Shown here: positions 18,810 through 27,385 of the stretch, in pieces | How the letters are laid out: each line of letters begins with the position of its first letter | Numbering within the stretch: the stretch's first letter is position 1 | Source: Rhodococcus sp. P-2 | Lineage (GTDB): Bacteria; Actinomycetota; Actinomycetes; Mycobacteriales; Mycobacteriaceae | Reading direction: 5' to 3' | NCBI RefSeq assembly: GCF_016598535.1 | Contig: NZ_CP066779.1 | Span: 2,294,001-2,358,000, forward strand | DNA length: 64,000 nucleotides | Notes under the pieces: model-generated | Database searches by the model: none | What the model was told of the DNA's origin: nothing | Seen by the model: only the letters and a program-made list of their open reading frames with translations | Program-made: the position numbers and the translations under genes

Positions 18810-19493
18810 TCAGTGTCGTGAGAGATTCACCAGGAGCAGGTCGCATCCCTTGCGGATGTCGTACTCCGCATCGGGGATGGAGATTCGACCGTTGAGGCAC
18901 GATTGGATAACCCCGAACCACAGCTGCATCAGCAGACGCAGCCCGGTGTTGTCTTCTTCGGTGGGGTTCTCGATCCCAGCCGCATCGAGGATGATCTGCC
19001 GGAATCCGCGATCGATCTTGCCCACGTCCGGCACCGTCGCGACGTTGGCGGTACTGGACGACTGCAGCATCGCAGTCGAGAGAGCCGGCCGACGCAGTAA
19101 CCCGCGAGTGGCGCGAACCAATACCTCGTACACCGCATCCTGTGGATTGTCCGACTGAACCTGATGCCTGGCAAAGCTGGCACCGATCTGATCGATCTGC
19201 TCGACCATCACAGCGACGAAGAGGTGCGTCTTCGAGGGGAAATAGCGATAAAGAGTGCCGATGGCCACGCCCGCCCGCTTGGCGACCTCGTGCATCTGTA
19301 CCCGTGAGAGTTCCTTCTCGGTCCCCAATTCGGCGGCCGCTTCCAGCATCCGCACATGGCGCGCCCGCTGCTCGTCCGAACTGGGCTCTGCAGCGTCCCT
19401 GACCTCGGCAATTCTCGGCAACGTCGCCCCCATCATCGATTCTGTGTCCCGGTCGCGAACGACCTCGCCAATTCTCTCATCTCGACCACCCAT
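18810..19493 (-). CDS. TetR-family regulator next to kstD
   Basis: 227 residues. An N-terminal tail of about 45 residues precedes a TetR HTH: ELSRVQMHEVAKRAGVAIGT and LYRYFPSKTHLFVAVM. This HTH resembles that of the cholesterol-catabolism repressor KstR, but the C-terminal ligand domain (ATRGLLRRPALSTAMLQSSS) does not look like mycobacterial KstR. A regulator named kstR has been reported beside kstD in R. erythropolis, and this is probably its counterpart; I leave the symbol empty because the name now denotes another protein. Neither ATG 19493 nor ATG 19436 has a convincing ribosome site. Divergent from kstD (96 bp) and upstream of the FadA5 operon, so it may control both. Confidence 0.85.
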   Translation of the reverse strand: MGGRDERIGEVVRDRDTESMMGATLPRIAEVRDAAEPSSDEQRARHVRMLEAAAELGTEKELSRVQMHEVAKRAGVAIGTLYRYFPSKTHLFVAVMVEQIDQIGASFARHQVQSDNPQDAVYEVLVRATRGLLRRPALSTAMLQSSSTANVATVPDVGKIDRGFRQIILDAAGIENPTEEDNTGLRLLMQLWFGVIQSCLNGRISIPDAEYDIRKGCDLLLVNLSRH

Positions 19494-19589
19494 CTCGGCA
19501 TATTGCCCGCTCAGTGGGACCTGGCATGGCCTTCTCTCTCCGTGCGGTATTCCGTGGACACCCCACCCTCTTGGAGTAAGGACGCAATG

Positions 19590-21122
19590 ATGCAGGACTG
19601 GACCACCGAGTGCGACGTGTTGGTAGTCGGCTCCGGCGGCGGCGCGCTGACCGGCGCATACACCGCGGCAGCTCGAGGATTGACGACGATCGTCCTCGAG
19701 AAAACCGATCGCTTCGGCGGAACTTCCGCGTACTCGGGCGCATCCATCTGGCTGCCGGGAACCCAGGTACAGGAACGTGCGGGACTCCCCGACTCGACGG
19801 AGAACGCACGCACCTATCTACGCGCATTGCTCGGCGATTCCGAGTCCGAGCGCCAGAACGCCTATGTCGAGACCGCTCCCGATGTCGTCGCCCTACTCGA
19901 GCAGAACCCGCACATCGAATTCGAGTTCCGCGCGTTCCCCGACTACTACAAAGCCGAAGGCAGGATGGACACGGGACGCTCCATCAACCCACTGGATCTC
20001 GATCCCGCGGACATCGGTGAACTCGCCGGCAAGGTGCGTCCCGAACTCGACCAAGACCGCACCGGTCGAGGCCATGCGCCCGGCCCGATGATCGGTGGGC
20101 GCGCACTGATCGGCCGCCTGCTGGCCGCAGTCCAGAGCACGGGCAAGGCAGAACTTCGAACCGAATCCACTCTCACGTCCCTGATCGTCGAGGACGGACG
20201 AGTCGTCGGGGCCGAGGTCGAATCCGGTGGCGAAACCCAGCGAATCAAGGCGAACCGCGGTGTCCTGATGGCAGCGGGCGGCATCGAAGGCAACGCCGAG
20301 ATGCGTGAGCAGGCCGGCACCCCCGGCAAGGCGATCTGGAGTATGGGTCCCTTCGGCGCCAACACCGGCGATGCGATCTCTGCCGGTATCGCTGTCGGTG
20401 GCGCAACCGCTTTGCTCGATCAGGCGTGGTTCTGCCCCGGCGTCGAGCAGCCGGACGGCAGCGCCGCCTTCATGGTCGGCGTTCGCGGCGGACTTGTCGT
20501 CGACAACGCTGGAGAGCGCTACCTCAACGAGTCGCTTCCGTACGACCAGTTCGGGCGAGCGATGGATGCGCACGACGACAACGGTTCGGCCGTACCGTCG
20601 TTCATGATCTTCGACTCGCGCGAGGGTGGCGGGCTGCCCGCCATTTGTATCCCGAATACCGCACCCGCCAAGCATCTCGAAGCCGGGACGTGGGTCGCCG
20701 CCGATACGCTCGAAGAACTCGCCGCCAAGACCGGACTGCCGGCCGACGCGCTGCGCAGCACCGTCGAAAAGTTCAACGATGCAGCAAAACTGGGCGTCGA
20801 CGAAGAGTTCCACCGCGGCGAAGACCCGTACGACGCGTTCTTCTGCCCACCCAACGGCGGCGCGAATGCGGCACTGACGGCCGTCGAGAACGGTCCGTTC
20901 TACGCAGCCCGCATCGTCCTCAGTGACCTCGGCACCAAGGGCGGATTGGTTACTGATGTCGACGGCCGTGTCCTGCGCGCCGACGGCAGCGCCATCGACG
21001 GTCTGTACGCCGCCGGCAACACGAGTGCTTCATTGAGCGGGCGTTTCTACCCCGGCCCCGGAGTTCCGCTCGGTACTGCCATGGTCTTCTCCTACCGAGC
21101 AGCCCAGGACATGGCGAAGTGA
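19590..21122 (+). CDS. kstD: 3-ketosteroid delta1-dehydrogenase
   Basis: 510 residues from ATG 19590. It introduces the C1-C2 double bond into 3-ketosteroids with FAD, a step toward opening of the steroid nucleus. The FAD fold begins VVGSGGGALTGAYTAAARG at residue 12, the second signature is KTDRFGGTSAYSGASIW, and Tyr119, Tyr318, Tyr487 and Gly491 occupy exactly the published active-site positions of R. erythropolis SQ1 KstD1. That agreement decides the start: ATG 19590, not the adjacent ATG 19587; the AGGA ribosome site spacing (7 bases) agrees. Divergent from the TetR gene; a strong hairpin follows the stop. Substrates are probably androstenedione-type or side-chain-bearing 3-ketosteroids. 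Confidence 0.96.
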   Translation: MQDWTTECDVLVVGSGGGALTGAYTAAARGLTTIVLEKTDRFGGTSAYSGASIWLPGTQVQERAGLPDSTENARTYLRALLGDSESERQNAYVETAPDVVALLEQNPHIEFEFRAFPDYYKAEGRMDTGRSINPLDLDPADIGELAGKVRPELDQDRTGRGHAPGPMIGGRALIGRLLAAVQSTGKAELRTESTLTSLIVEDGRVVGAEVESGGETQRIKANRGVLMAAGGIEGNAEMREQAGTPGKAIWSMGPFGANTGDAISAGIAVGGATALLDQAWFCPGVEQPDGSAAFMVGVRGGLVVDNAGERYLNESLPYDQFGRAMDAHDDNGSAVPSFMIFDSREGGGLPAICIPNTAPAKHLEAGTWVAADTLEELAAKTGLPADALRSTVEKFNDAAKLGVDEEFHRGEDPYDAFFCPPNGGANAALTAVENGPFYAARIVLSDLGTKGGLVTDVDGRVLRADGSAIDGLYAAGNTSASLSGRFYPGPGVPLGTAMVFSYRAAQDMAK

Positions 21123-21148
21123 CGCACTAGATCGTAGAGCAGCAGATG

Positions 21149-21181
21149 ATGGGGCAGCCGAATGGAAATCGGTTGCCCCAT
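21149..21181. terminator. Bidirectional terminator between kstD and the PPOX gene
   Basis: ATGGGGCAGCCGA (21149-21161) pairs with TCGGTTGCCCCAT (21169-21181), one mismatch (a G-T pair), 7-base loop, followed on the plus strand by a pyrimidine-rich TTCTCCTTCTC run. It lies between two convergent genes and can serve both. Confidence 0.75.
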
Positions 21182-21210
21182 TCTCCTTCTCACGGTGTCG
21201 CGATGCTGTA

Positions 21211-21762
21211 TCAGTCCGCGTCGATGCCGGGTAAGCCGTCCACACTCTTCGCGTTCTTCTCGGCGCGATAGGCGACGAGTCTCTCCGGCCCCTTCTGCTC
21301 CGCCACGCGGTCGAGCACGTCACGATCGGATTGGTAGTCCATCAGCGGTACTGCGTATCCGCACGAATCCGAGATGCGCGTCAGATCGACCACGACGATT
21401 GACCGCAGCCCCGGGTGCTCAGGGAACCTGCCGACAAGCTCGTTGAACGGTTCCGATCCTGCAAGCAGAATTTGTCCGTGACCGTGCAGTCGTACGATCT
21501 TCGGGGGTCCGTCAAATGCCATGAACATCAGTGTTATCCGCGAGTTCTCGCGCACGTGTGCAATGGTTTCCACACCGCTGCCAGTGAGATCGATGTACGC
21601 CACCCGGGTGGATGTCAGCACCACAAACGATCCGACTCCCCCTTTGGGTGAGCAATTGATCAACCCGTCAGGAGACAACGGTGCCGTAGCAACGACGAAC
21701 AGCGGTTGAGTCTGCAGCCACGTGGTGAGCTTTTCATCGATGCCTTCGTAGACGCGCCCCAT
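21211..21762 (-). CDS. Pyridoxamine 5'-phosphate oxidase-fold FMN-binding protein
   Basis: 183 residues with the split-barrel fold of the PPOX family. LFVVATAPLSPDGLINCSPK is the characteristic first strand pair, TRVAYIDLTGSGVETIAHVR the FMN-phosphate region, and ITLMFMAFDGPPKIVRLHGHG the third strand. Proteins of this length with GYAVPLMDYQSDR at the C-terminus are common in actinobacteria; many bind F420 or FMN, but their substrates are unknown. No strong ribosome site precedes ATG 21762. It lies 30 bp after an F420-type luciferase-like gene on the same strand and may be co-transcribed with it. Confidence 0.82.
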   Translation of the reverse strand: MGRVYEGIDEKLTTWLQTQPLFVVATAPLSPDGLINCSPKGGVGSFVVLTSTRVAYIDLTGSGVETIAHVRENSRITLMFMAFDGPPKIVRLHGHGQILLAGSEPFNELVGRFPEHPGLRSIVVVDLTRISDSCGYAVPLMDYQSDRDVLDRVAEQKGPERLVAYRAEKNAKSVDGLPGIDAD

Positions 21763-21792
21763 GCCGAGAGTGTAGTTCGCGCCGGCTGGACG

Positions 21793-22809
21793 TCACGAGG
21801 CACTGGCTGTGGCGGCTCGAAGCTCCTCACACATCGCCGTGAAGGCACCGTCGTCTGCAGGATCCGTCGGCACCGACAGTGCAATCCCGTCGCAGAGGCC
21901 CACGTACTTCGAACTCACCACGTCGGGGAGTTCCGCATAAGTGCATTGTGTGACCAAGATGTCGAGAACATCGTCGGTGAGGACGGCAGGTAACTGGGCC
22001 CAGTCACCTGCCCGCGCCATCACTGTCAGCTCCTCCCCGACCTCGGACAATCCGAGGACCTCCAGCGCGACTCGGTACGCCGGAGTGGAGTAGAGAAAGG
22101 CGAGTTCGCTGCGCGCCGCTTCTCGCTGCGCGATGATCGCGGCCCGATCTTTGCCGGTGATCGTCTTCGGAACGGCAATCAGTCTCGGCTTCCTCCCACC
22201 GCCCGTCAATGACGGAATGATCCTCTCCGCGAGCACCTTCGGATGCGAGCTGGTGGGGTGAGCCACAAATCCATCGGCGACGTCGCCCGCGAGGGAGCAC
22301 ATCCGTGAGTTCACTCCCCCGGTCCAGATCTCCGGAGCCGGAACACCGATCTGCCCCGGGCTGAAATAGGGTTGCAGCCTGTTGAAAGTGTAGTGCGAAC
22401 CGGCATAGTCGAGTTTGCCGCCCGTTTGGAACACTCGAAATATCTCACGCACAGCGCCGACGTAATCACGCAGTTGCGCAACAGGATCTGTCCACGGCAT
22501 CGAATACCGTCCGACGATGTTACCCCGCACCTGCGTCGCAAGCCCCAATTGGAATCGTCCACCGGAGAAGTCCGCCAGATCCCACGCAGCCAAAGCCGTC
22601 ACCATGGGACTGCGCGCAAATGCGACAACCATCGACGTCCGGACGGTGAGGGTGGTGCTGTGTTCGACGGCGAGTGCTGCCACCGCAAAAGGATCGCGGA
22701 CGGTCTCGGAGATGTGCACCGTGTCGAAACCGAGTTTCTCGATGCGTTCGACGTGCTGAGCTACCTGCCGCAGCGGAGTGTCGGCAGGTAGCGAGGTCAC
22801 CAATTCCAT
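21793..22809 (-). CDS. F420-dependent oxidoreductase, TIGR03617-like LLM enzyme
   Basis: 338 residues with a complete luciferase-like barrel: MELVTSLPADTPLRQVAQHV at the start, GFDTVHISETVRDPF, LAAWDLADFSGGRFQLGLAT (about 84-103), and NIVGRYSMPWTDPVAQLRDY. The start and the GGRFQLGLATQVRGNI segment recall the mycobacterial TIGR03617 (MSMEG_2256-like) F420 family. ATG 22809 lies 1 bp downstream of the SMP-30 gene stop, so the in-frame extension to 22968 is not used. Function unknown; it forms an operon with the SMP-30-like protein and perhaps the PPOX protein. Confidence 0.85.
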   Translation of the reverse strand: MELVTSLPADTPLRQVAQHVERIEKLGFDTVHISETVRDPFAVAALAVEHSTTLTVRTSMVVAFARSPMVTALAAWDLADFSGGRFQLGLATQVRGNIVGRYSMPWTDPVAQLRDYVGAVREIFRVFQTGGKLDYAGSHYTFNRLQPYFSPGQIGVPAPEIWTGGVNSRMCSLAGDVADGFVAHPTSSHPKVLAERIIPSLTGGGRKPRLIAVPKTITGKDRAAIIAQREAARSELAFLYSTPAYRVALEVLGLSEVGEELTVMARAGDWAQLPAVLTDDVLDILVTQCTYAELPDVVSSKYVGLCDGIALSVPTDPADDGAFTAMCEELRAATASAS

Positions 22810-22810
22810 G

Positions 22811-23689
22811 TCAGCCCAACGGCTCCAGGCGAATCGACAACAGCTTTCCTTCGTTGGCGACCTTACGAGCGTGCTCGTTGAAGTCCGGTGCGGCGCAGAC
22901 GAACAGCGTACGTCCGTCGGAGCCGCCGAGCCCGCACGCGAAGACACCGCTGTCGAAGGCAATTTCATCGATTATCTTGCCGGCGCTCACATGAAGAACA
23001 CGACTTCCGAGTGCGTCGGCCACCCACATCGAATCGTCTCCGTCGATGCAACATCCGTCGGGCGCAACGACGATCTGAGCGAGAGTGGTCTCCATCTCGG
23101 GTCCACCAGGTACCGGCCCGAACGACACCCAATCACGGCGTTCGCTCAGGGAGCCGTCGGCCTGAACCGCAAACGCACTGATTCGATTGCCCAGCGTTTC
23201 GTCCACGAGCAGATCTCCGGTCGACGTCAGAGCCATACCGTTGGGGAAGTGGAGATCTCGCGCCACGACGTGTACCGATCCGTCCGGGTCGACGCGCAGG
23301 AGATCTGCCGTCTCGACGGGAGCCAGGTTCATCAGGTCGAACCCGAAGTTGCCTACGTACGCTCGTCCCTGCGCATCGACCAGCATGTCGTTGACGTTGG
23401 CACTGACGTACTCGGACAAGTCCGCGTGCACCACCAACTCGCCGTCGGATTCTCGCCGCAGAATCTTCTGGTCCCGCATGGAGACCACCAGCAATCTGCC
23501 GTCCGGAAGCCACCCCAGCCCCGACGGTTGCCCTGGAACCTCCGCCTCCACGCGTATGTCGGTCCCGTCCTCGCGGGCCGAAATCACCTGGTAGGTATAG
23601 AAGTCCGACACCCAAACCCGGTTTTCGTGCCAGCGTGGGCATTCGAAGTAGGTATAACCCTCGAGAACTACCGCAACCTCTGGTGCCAT
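22811..23689 (-). CDS. SMP-30/gluconolactonase-family beta-propeller protein
   Basis: 292 residues. The fold is a six-bladed propeller of the SMP-30/gluconolactonase/LRE type. Metal-binding signs are the Glu in GYTYFECPRWHENRVWVSDF near the N-terminus, the Asn of VSANVNDMLVDAQGRAYVG, FPNGMALTSTGDLLVDETLG and the Asp of CCIDGDDSMWVADA. Such proteins hydrolyse lactones or organic esters with a divalent metal. ATG 23689 has a GGGAGAG ribosome site; upstream in-frame codons lie inside a large inverted repeat that I read as an operator. First gene of the operon with the F420-type enzyme. The lactone substrate is unknown. Confidence 0.87.
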   Translation of the reverse strand: MAPEVAVVLEGYTYFECPRWHENRVWVSDFYTYQVISAREDGTDIRVEAEVPGQPSGLGWLPDGRLLVVSMRDQKILRRESDGELVVHADLSEYVSANVNDMLVDAQGRAYVGNFGFDLMNLAPVETADLLRVDPDGSVHVVARDLHFPNGMALTSTGDLLVDETLGNRISAFAVQADGSLSERRDWVSFGPVPGGPEMETTLAQIVVAPDGCCIDGDDSMWVADALGSRVLHVSAGKIIDEIAFDSGVFACGLGGSDGRTLFVCAAPDFNEHARKVANEGKLLSIRLEPLG

Positions 23690-23708
23690 CAGGCTCTCCC
23701 ACGTCGGT

Positions 23709-23738
23709 GATTGAATGGTGTATTCACTCCATTCAATC
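23709..23738. promoter_or_regulatory. 30-bp inverted repeat, probable operator of the SMP-30 operon
   Basis: GATTGAATGG (23709-23718) and CCATTCAATC (23729-23738) are perfect 10-bp arms with a 10-bp spacer, ending 20 bp from the ATG at 23689. The arrangement, two half-sites one helical turn apart close to a start codon, is that of a repressor site. No adjacent regulator of a suitable family is evident; the nearest is the ArsR gene at 24226. Confidence 0.6.
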
Positions 23739-23771
23739 ATCGGTGCCCCGGTGGCGGTGTCCGATTCCCGA

Positions 23772-24233
23772 CTACTCGCCGCGGTACACCTGGTCCAGCA
23801 CGTCGAACGCGGATTCCCACCCGTCGTAGACGTTGCCGTCGCCCTTGAAACCCGGGACCCCGACCAGATGGAATGTCATCTCGGTCTTGTCGCCCCGATC
23901 TGCGAGCGTGACCGTGATTCGCGGCGCAGTATCCACCGAATCTCCTGGATTCCCCCAGGTGAAGACCAGTTTCTTCGGCTCGTCGACCTCGAGATAGGTT
24001 CCGCCGGTGGGGAACTCGGCACCATTCTCGTCGTTGATCATCAGGTAGCGGTACGTTCCGCCAACTCTGGGATCGATCGTGACGTGCTCCCGAGGGCTGC
24101 TGACACCCTCAGGGTGCCACCAACGCGCCGCCTCGTCGGGATCGGTCCACGCTTGCCAGACAAGGTCGCGCGGCGCGTCGAAGATCCGGGTGATGGTGAA
24201 TTCTGCAGTGGCATCGGCATTCTGGTCACTCAT
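23772..24233 (-). CDS. AHSA1/SRPBCC-domain protein
   Basis: 153 residues. FTITRIFDAPRDLVWQAWTD at 12-31 and ARWWHPEGVS are the signature of AHSA1-type SRPBCC (START-like) proteins, with FTWGNPGD and a C-terminal GWESAFDVLDQV helix. This fold binds hydrophobic ligands in a deep cavity. The gene overlaps the upstream ArsR gene by 8 bp, a pairing found widely in actinobacteria, where the ArsR protein represses the pair. The natural ligand is unknown. ATG 24233 has GAGAAGGAC just before it, inside the ArsR gene. Confidence 0.87.
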   Translation of the reverse strand: MSDQNADATAEFTITRIFDAPRDLVWQAWTDPDEAARWWHPEGVSSPREHVTIDPRVGGTYRYLMINDENGAEFPTGGTYLEVDEPKKLVFTWGNPGDSVDTAPRITVTLADRGDKTEMTFHLVGVPGFKGDGNVYDGWESAFDVLDQVYRGE

Positions 24234-24585
24234 TGTCCTTCTCCTTCTTCGGTCGACGTTGTTTCAGCTCACGTAGACGCTCGTCGAGAAGATCGAAGCG
24301 TTCGTTCCAACCGCGCCGGTGTTCGTCGACCCAGGCGCTCGCGTCGTCGAGACCCTCTGCGCGAAGGGTGCATGTGCGCCATTGCGCGGTGGCGGTTCGT
24401 TCGATGAGACCGGCTCGCTCGAGCACCTTGAGATGCTGCGAGATGGCGGGTCTACTCATTTCGAACGGCTCGGCCAGCTCACCGACGGTCATCGAACCAT
24501 CCGTCAGGCGAGAGAGCATTTCACGCCTCGTCGGGTCGGCCAGTGCGCTGAACACTGCATCGAGCCGGCCACTTCGCCCATCCAT
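24226..24585 (-). CDS. ArsR-family repressor
   Basis: 119 residues with a winged HTH: VFSALADPTRREMLSRLTDG at 11-30 and MSRPAISQHLKVLERAGLIE as the recognition helix and wing. There are no Cys pairs for metal binding, so it belongs to the non-metal SdpR-like group that pairs with AHSA1 proteins. The C-terminus is highly charged (LRELKQRRPKKEKDN). A perfect palindrome lies 10 bp upstream of its start, probably its own operator. Translationally coupled to the AHSA1 gene downstream. Confidence 0.9.
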   Translation of the reverse strand: MDGRSGRLDAVFSALADPTRREMLSRLTDGSMTVGELAEPFEMSRPAISQHLKVLERAGLIERTATAQWRTCTLRAEGLDDASAWVDEHRRGWNERFDLLDERLRELKQRRPKKEKDNE

Positions 24586-24594
24586 GTAAGCAAC

Positions 24595-24608
24595 TCCTTA
24601 ATTAAGGA
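24595..24608. promoter_or_regulatory. Perfect 14-bp palindrome, likely ArsR operator
   Basis: TCCTTAATTAAGGA, 10 bp upstream of the ArsR start codon at 24585, in the only AT-rich patch around. Autoregulation at such a site is usual for this ArsR group. Confidence 0.6.
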
Positions 24609-24650
24609 ATAACTTAAACATAGAACTCGGGATCGTGGCCGTCAACCCTT

Positions 24651-25943
24651 TCAACTCCAGGTGTACCGAAGCCGCTCGACGATTGTCGCCTCGTCCATCT
24701 GGGAGAACGTCTCCCGCTCAGCTCCCTTCACTGACACCAATGCTTCGACGATCGATTCCCCGAAGATTTTCTTCGCCGCCGAGGAACAGCTGAAATTCTG
24801 CACGAGCGCGCCGACGTCGGTGGGGACTCGGGTCACCCCGCGCTCATCACGTTCCGCCTCTGTGAGAGTCGACGGGTTCACCACCATTTCCGGAGGCAAT
24901 TGCGCGGAATTGTCGATACCGATATGCAAAAGACCCAGTATCGCAGCGGTGGCCAGGTACGGATTGGCCGACGGATCGACGAGTTTCAGTTCGGCGTTGG
25001 CGCCGTGTGGATTCGACGGCGACTCTGCGCAGAACCTCAGTGCGGCTTCCCGGTTCTCGAGCCCCCAACAGACGTAGGCGCCCGACCAATTGTCCGGCCG
25101 CAGCCTGATACCCGAAAGTGGAGAGGACGCAAAGACAACGGCGAATTCCGCCAGATGAGCGAGGACTCCCCCCAAGGCGGAAGCCCCCGCATCCGTCATT
25201 CCGTGCTCCCGATTGCCACCGGAGAAAATTGGCCTACCATATGCGGTCAACGAAAAATGTTGGTGCGCACCGTTCCCCGCACCACCAATAGCAGGGATCG
25301 GCGAGAACGAGGCCGTCCAGCCGTGAGCTCTGGCCGTACGGCTGATCAGTATCCGAGCCAAGACCACCAGATCAGCGGCCTGAACAGGAGCACTCGGAGC
25401 GATCGACATCTCGAATTGATCTACTCCGTACTCGGCATGGACTTGCTCGATATGCAGTTGTGCGCGTTCGGCATTGCGCAGGAGGTCCTTGAGGAAGTCT
25501 TCGCGACCGAGGACTGCGCCCAGACCGTAGGCCGACCACTCACCGCCACACGCATCACCGAAAAGAGTGAACTCGATCTCGTGGCCCACCCGAGCGTCCA
25601 GTCCGTCGGCAGCAAGCCGCGCCACGACCGCGGCAAGTGCGGAACGAGTGCACACGGCGGCCGTCGAACCGTCTTGCTCGTGCAACGTGGCCGGCGCCCA
25701 CGACACACCCCCGCCGAGATCGCGGAGGTCGGATCGGTCGATACGCAATCGGAGATCACCGACGACCGAGAAGGAATCGGTGAAGGAAATCCGATCGTCG
25801 CTACAGAAGACGTTCCAACTCGGTGAGACTCCCGCACCGACTTCCTCGAAGACACCGGTTCGAGCCGCGGGCATCACTTTCGCGCGAGCGACACCTGCCA
25901 TGTCGACGATCGAGCCGATGGTCAGAGCCGGAACTTCCCTCAT
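24651..25943 (-). CDS. Glutamine synthetase-like gamma-glutamyl ligase
   Basis: 430 residues with the glutamine synthetase catalytic fold. VGHEIEFTLFG (about 118-128) carries the metal-ligand Glu pair, YGVDQFEMSIAPS another, GGAGNGAHQHFSL the ammonia/nucleotide-site His, and RLRPDNWSGAYVCWGLENRE the Arg region; ELKLVDPSANPYLATAAILG is the C-terminal signature. It is shorter than GlnA (about 470) and its N-terminus (TIGSIVDMAGVARAKVMPAA) is that of the GlnA-like group that glutamylates amines or other nucleophiles. There is no clear ribosome site at ATG 25943. It lies 37 bp after the HsaA-like gene on the same strand, so it may be co-transcribed with a steroid-type oxygenase. The amine substrate is unknown. 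Confidence 0.82.
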   Translation of the reverse strand: MREVPALTIGSIVDMAGVARAKVMPAARTGVFEEVGAGVSPSWNVFCSDDRISFTDSFSVVGDLRLRIDRSDLRDLGGGVSWAPATLHEQDGSTAAVCTRSALAAVVARLAADGLDARVGHEIEFTLFGDACGGEWSAYGLGAVLGREDFLKDLLRNAERAQLHIEQVHAEYGVDQFEMSIAPSAPVQAADLVVLARILISRTARAHGWTASFSPIPAIGGAGNGAHQHFSLTAYGRPIFSGGNREHGMTDAGASALGGVLAHLAEFAVVFASSPLSGIRLRPDNWSGAYVCWGLENREAALRFCAESPSNPHGANAELKLVDPSANPYLATAAILGLLHIGIDNSAQLPPEMVVNPSTLTEAERDERGVTRVPTDVGALVQNFSCSSAAKKIFGESIVEALVSVKGAERETFSQMDEATIVERLRYTWS

Positions 25944-25981
25944 CCAAAGGCAAATACCCCACCCGGTGGCGCGCCAACCCG

Positions 25982-27148
25982 TCAGATCAGGTTGTCCTCC
26001 ACCGGCAGCCCGAATGCCGCCCGGCCGTACAGCGCCAACGCGCGCTCGGGTTCGTTGGCAACGTGAACGCTGCCCGCATGAACGTCACGCCACGCACGCT
26101 CGATCGGGTTTCCGCGGGAGAGGGAGTTGCCGCCTGCCGTCTTGAACAGCATGTCGATCGCTTCCACCGAGCGTTCCGTCGCGCGAACCTGGTCACGACG
26201 CGCACGCAGCCTCATCGAGAGTGGTAGCTCCTGACCGGCGACCGCAAGTTCGTACATCTCCCGGATGTTGCGATCCATCTGCAGAATCGCAGCGTCGATC
26301 TCCGACGACGCGCGTGCGACTGCGACCTGAGCGAACTGGTCCTCACTGAACCGTCCGCCACCCAGGCTCAGACGGACGCGCTCACGCATCACGTCCAGGT
26401 ACCCCTCGTAACAACCGGCGACGATGCCCACACACGGAGCAGCGACCGTCGAAGTGAAGATGCTTCCGAACGGAAGTTTGTACAGCGGACCAGGATTGAC
26501 CGCTTGGCCAGGCCCACTCAGTTGCGCGGTTTCGTAATTGCGTTTCAAGCGGTGCTCGGGAACGAACGCGTTCTTGACAACGATCTCGTTGCTCGCGGTA
26601 CCTCTCATTCCCACGACGTCCCAGACGTCGCGGATCTCGTAATCGGTGCGCGGCACCAGCACCGTCATGAAGTCGACGGGACGGCCGTCCACGCCGACCA
26701 CCATCGCTCCCAGCAATGCCCAACTTGCGTGGTCACAGCCGGAGGAGAAACCCCACTGGCCCGACAGTTCGTAGCCACCGTCCACCGCCGTCAGTCGTCC
26801 GACCGGTGCGTAGGCGGACGAGATGAGCGTCGTCTGATCCTCTCCCCACACGTCGTCCTGCGCTCGGTCGTCGAAAAGCGCCAGGTGCCACGGGTGCACT
26901 CCCACCACCGAGGCGACCCAACCGGTCGAGCCACAGGCAGCGGAGATGGCCCTGATGACTTCGTAGAAGTGGACCGGGTCGCTCTCGGCGCCTCCGTATC
27001 TCTTCGGCGCAAGCATGGAGAAGACACCGGCTTCGGACAGTTCCCGGATGGTCCGTTCGGAGATCTTGCGCGAATCGTCGACCTTCTGAGCACGGGCCGC
27101 GATCTTCGGAAGCAGATCACGGACGGTACTCAGAACCTTGTTGACCAT
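25982..27148 (-). CDS. HsaA-like flavin-dependent oxygenase (acyl-CoA dehydrogenase fold)
   Basis: 388 residues. The fold is that of group D flavin monooxygenases. ISAACGSTGWVASVVGVHPW, SAYAPVGRLTAVDGGYELSG and GFSSGCDHASWALLG correspond closely to HsaA, the oxygenase that hydroxylates 3-HSA in steroid A/B-ring degradation; the C-terminal RARRDQVRATERSVEAIDML and RAWRDVHAGSVHVANEPERA also match. The reductase HsaB and ring-cleavage HsaC are not here. Divergent from kshA, with 237 bp between. It may be a second HsaA or act on another phenol or steroid. I use ATG 27148 (GAGGAG site); the long upstream open frame over kshA is antisense artefact. Confidence 0.88.
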   Translation of the reverse strand: MVNKVLSTVRDLLPKIAARAQKVDDSRKISERTIRELSEAGVFSMLAPKRYGGAESDPVHFYEVIRAISAACGSTGWVASVVGVHPWHLALFDDRAQDDVWGEDQTTLISSAYAPVGRLTAVDGGYELSGQWGFSSGCDHASWALLGAMVVGVDGRPVDFMTVLVPRTDYEIRDVWDVVGMRGTASNEIVVKNAFVPEHRLKRNYETAQLSGPGQAVNPGPLYKLPFGSIFTSTVAAPCVGIVAGCYEGYLDVMRERVRLSLGGGRFSEDQFAQVAVARASSEIDAAILQMDRNIREMYELAVAGQELPLSMRLRARRDQVRATERSVEAIDMLFKTAGGNSLSRGNPIERAWRDVHAGSVHVANEPERALALYGRAAFGLPVEDNLI

Positions 27149-27385
27149 GGGAGACACTCCTCGCACCGAACCGTGAGGGAGCGGATCGGCAGATAGACAT
27201 AACGGCTGCCTCGCCACGATATGTCGGTCGCGCGTTCCGGTGATCGGAAGTCCCGAAGGCCGGGACGAGCCGCCGGATCCTCGCGCTCTCCGCTGGTCCC
27301 GGCCAGTGAGACGAGGCCCCAGAGGCAATTCACGCTCCCCTAGCGTCGGGCGTCGACACTGACCCTGGAAAGGACGGGACTCATC
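27149..27385. promoter_or_regulatory. Divergent promoter region between the HsaA-like gene and kshA
   Basis: This 237-bp stretch must contain both promoters. It holds a small dyad GTCCCG-N5-CGGGAC (27250-27266) and a looser pair GACATA (27224 area) with TATGTC 18 bp further on. No site matching the KstR consensus (AAC-GTT core) was found by eye. Confidence 0.4.
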
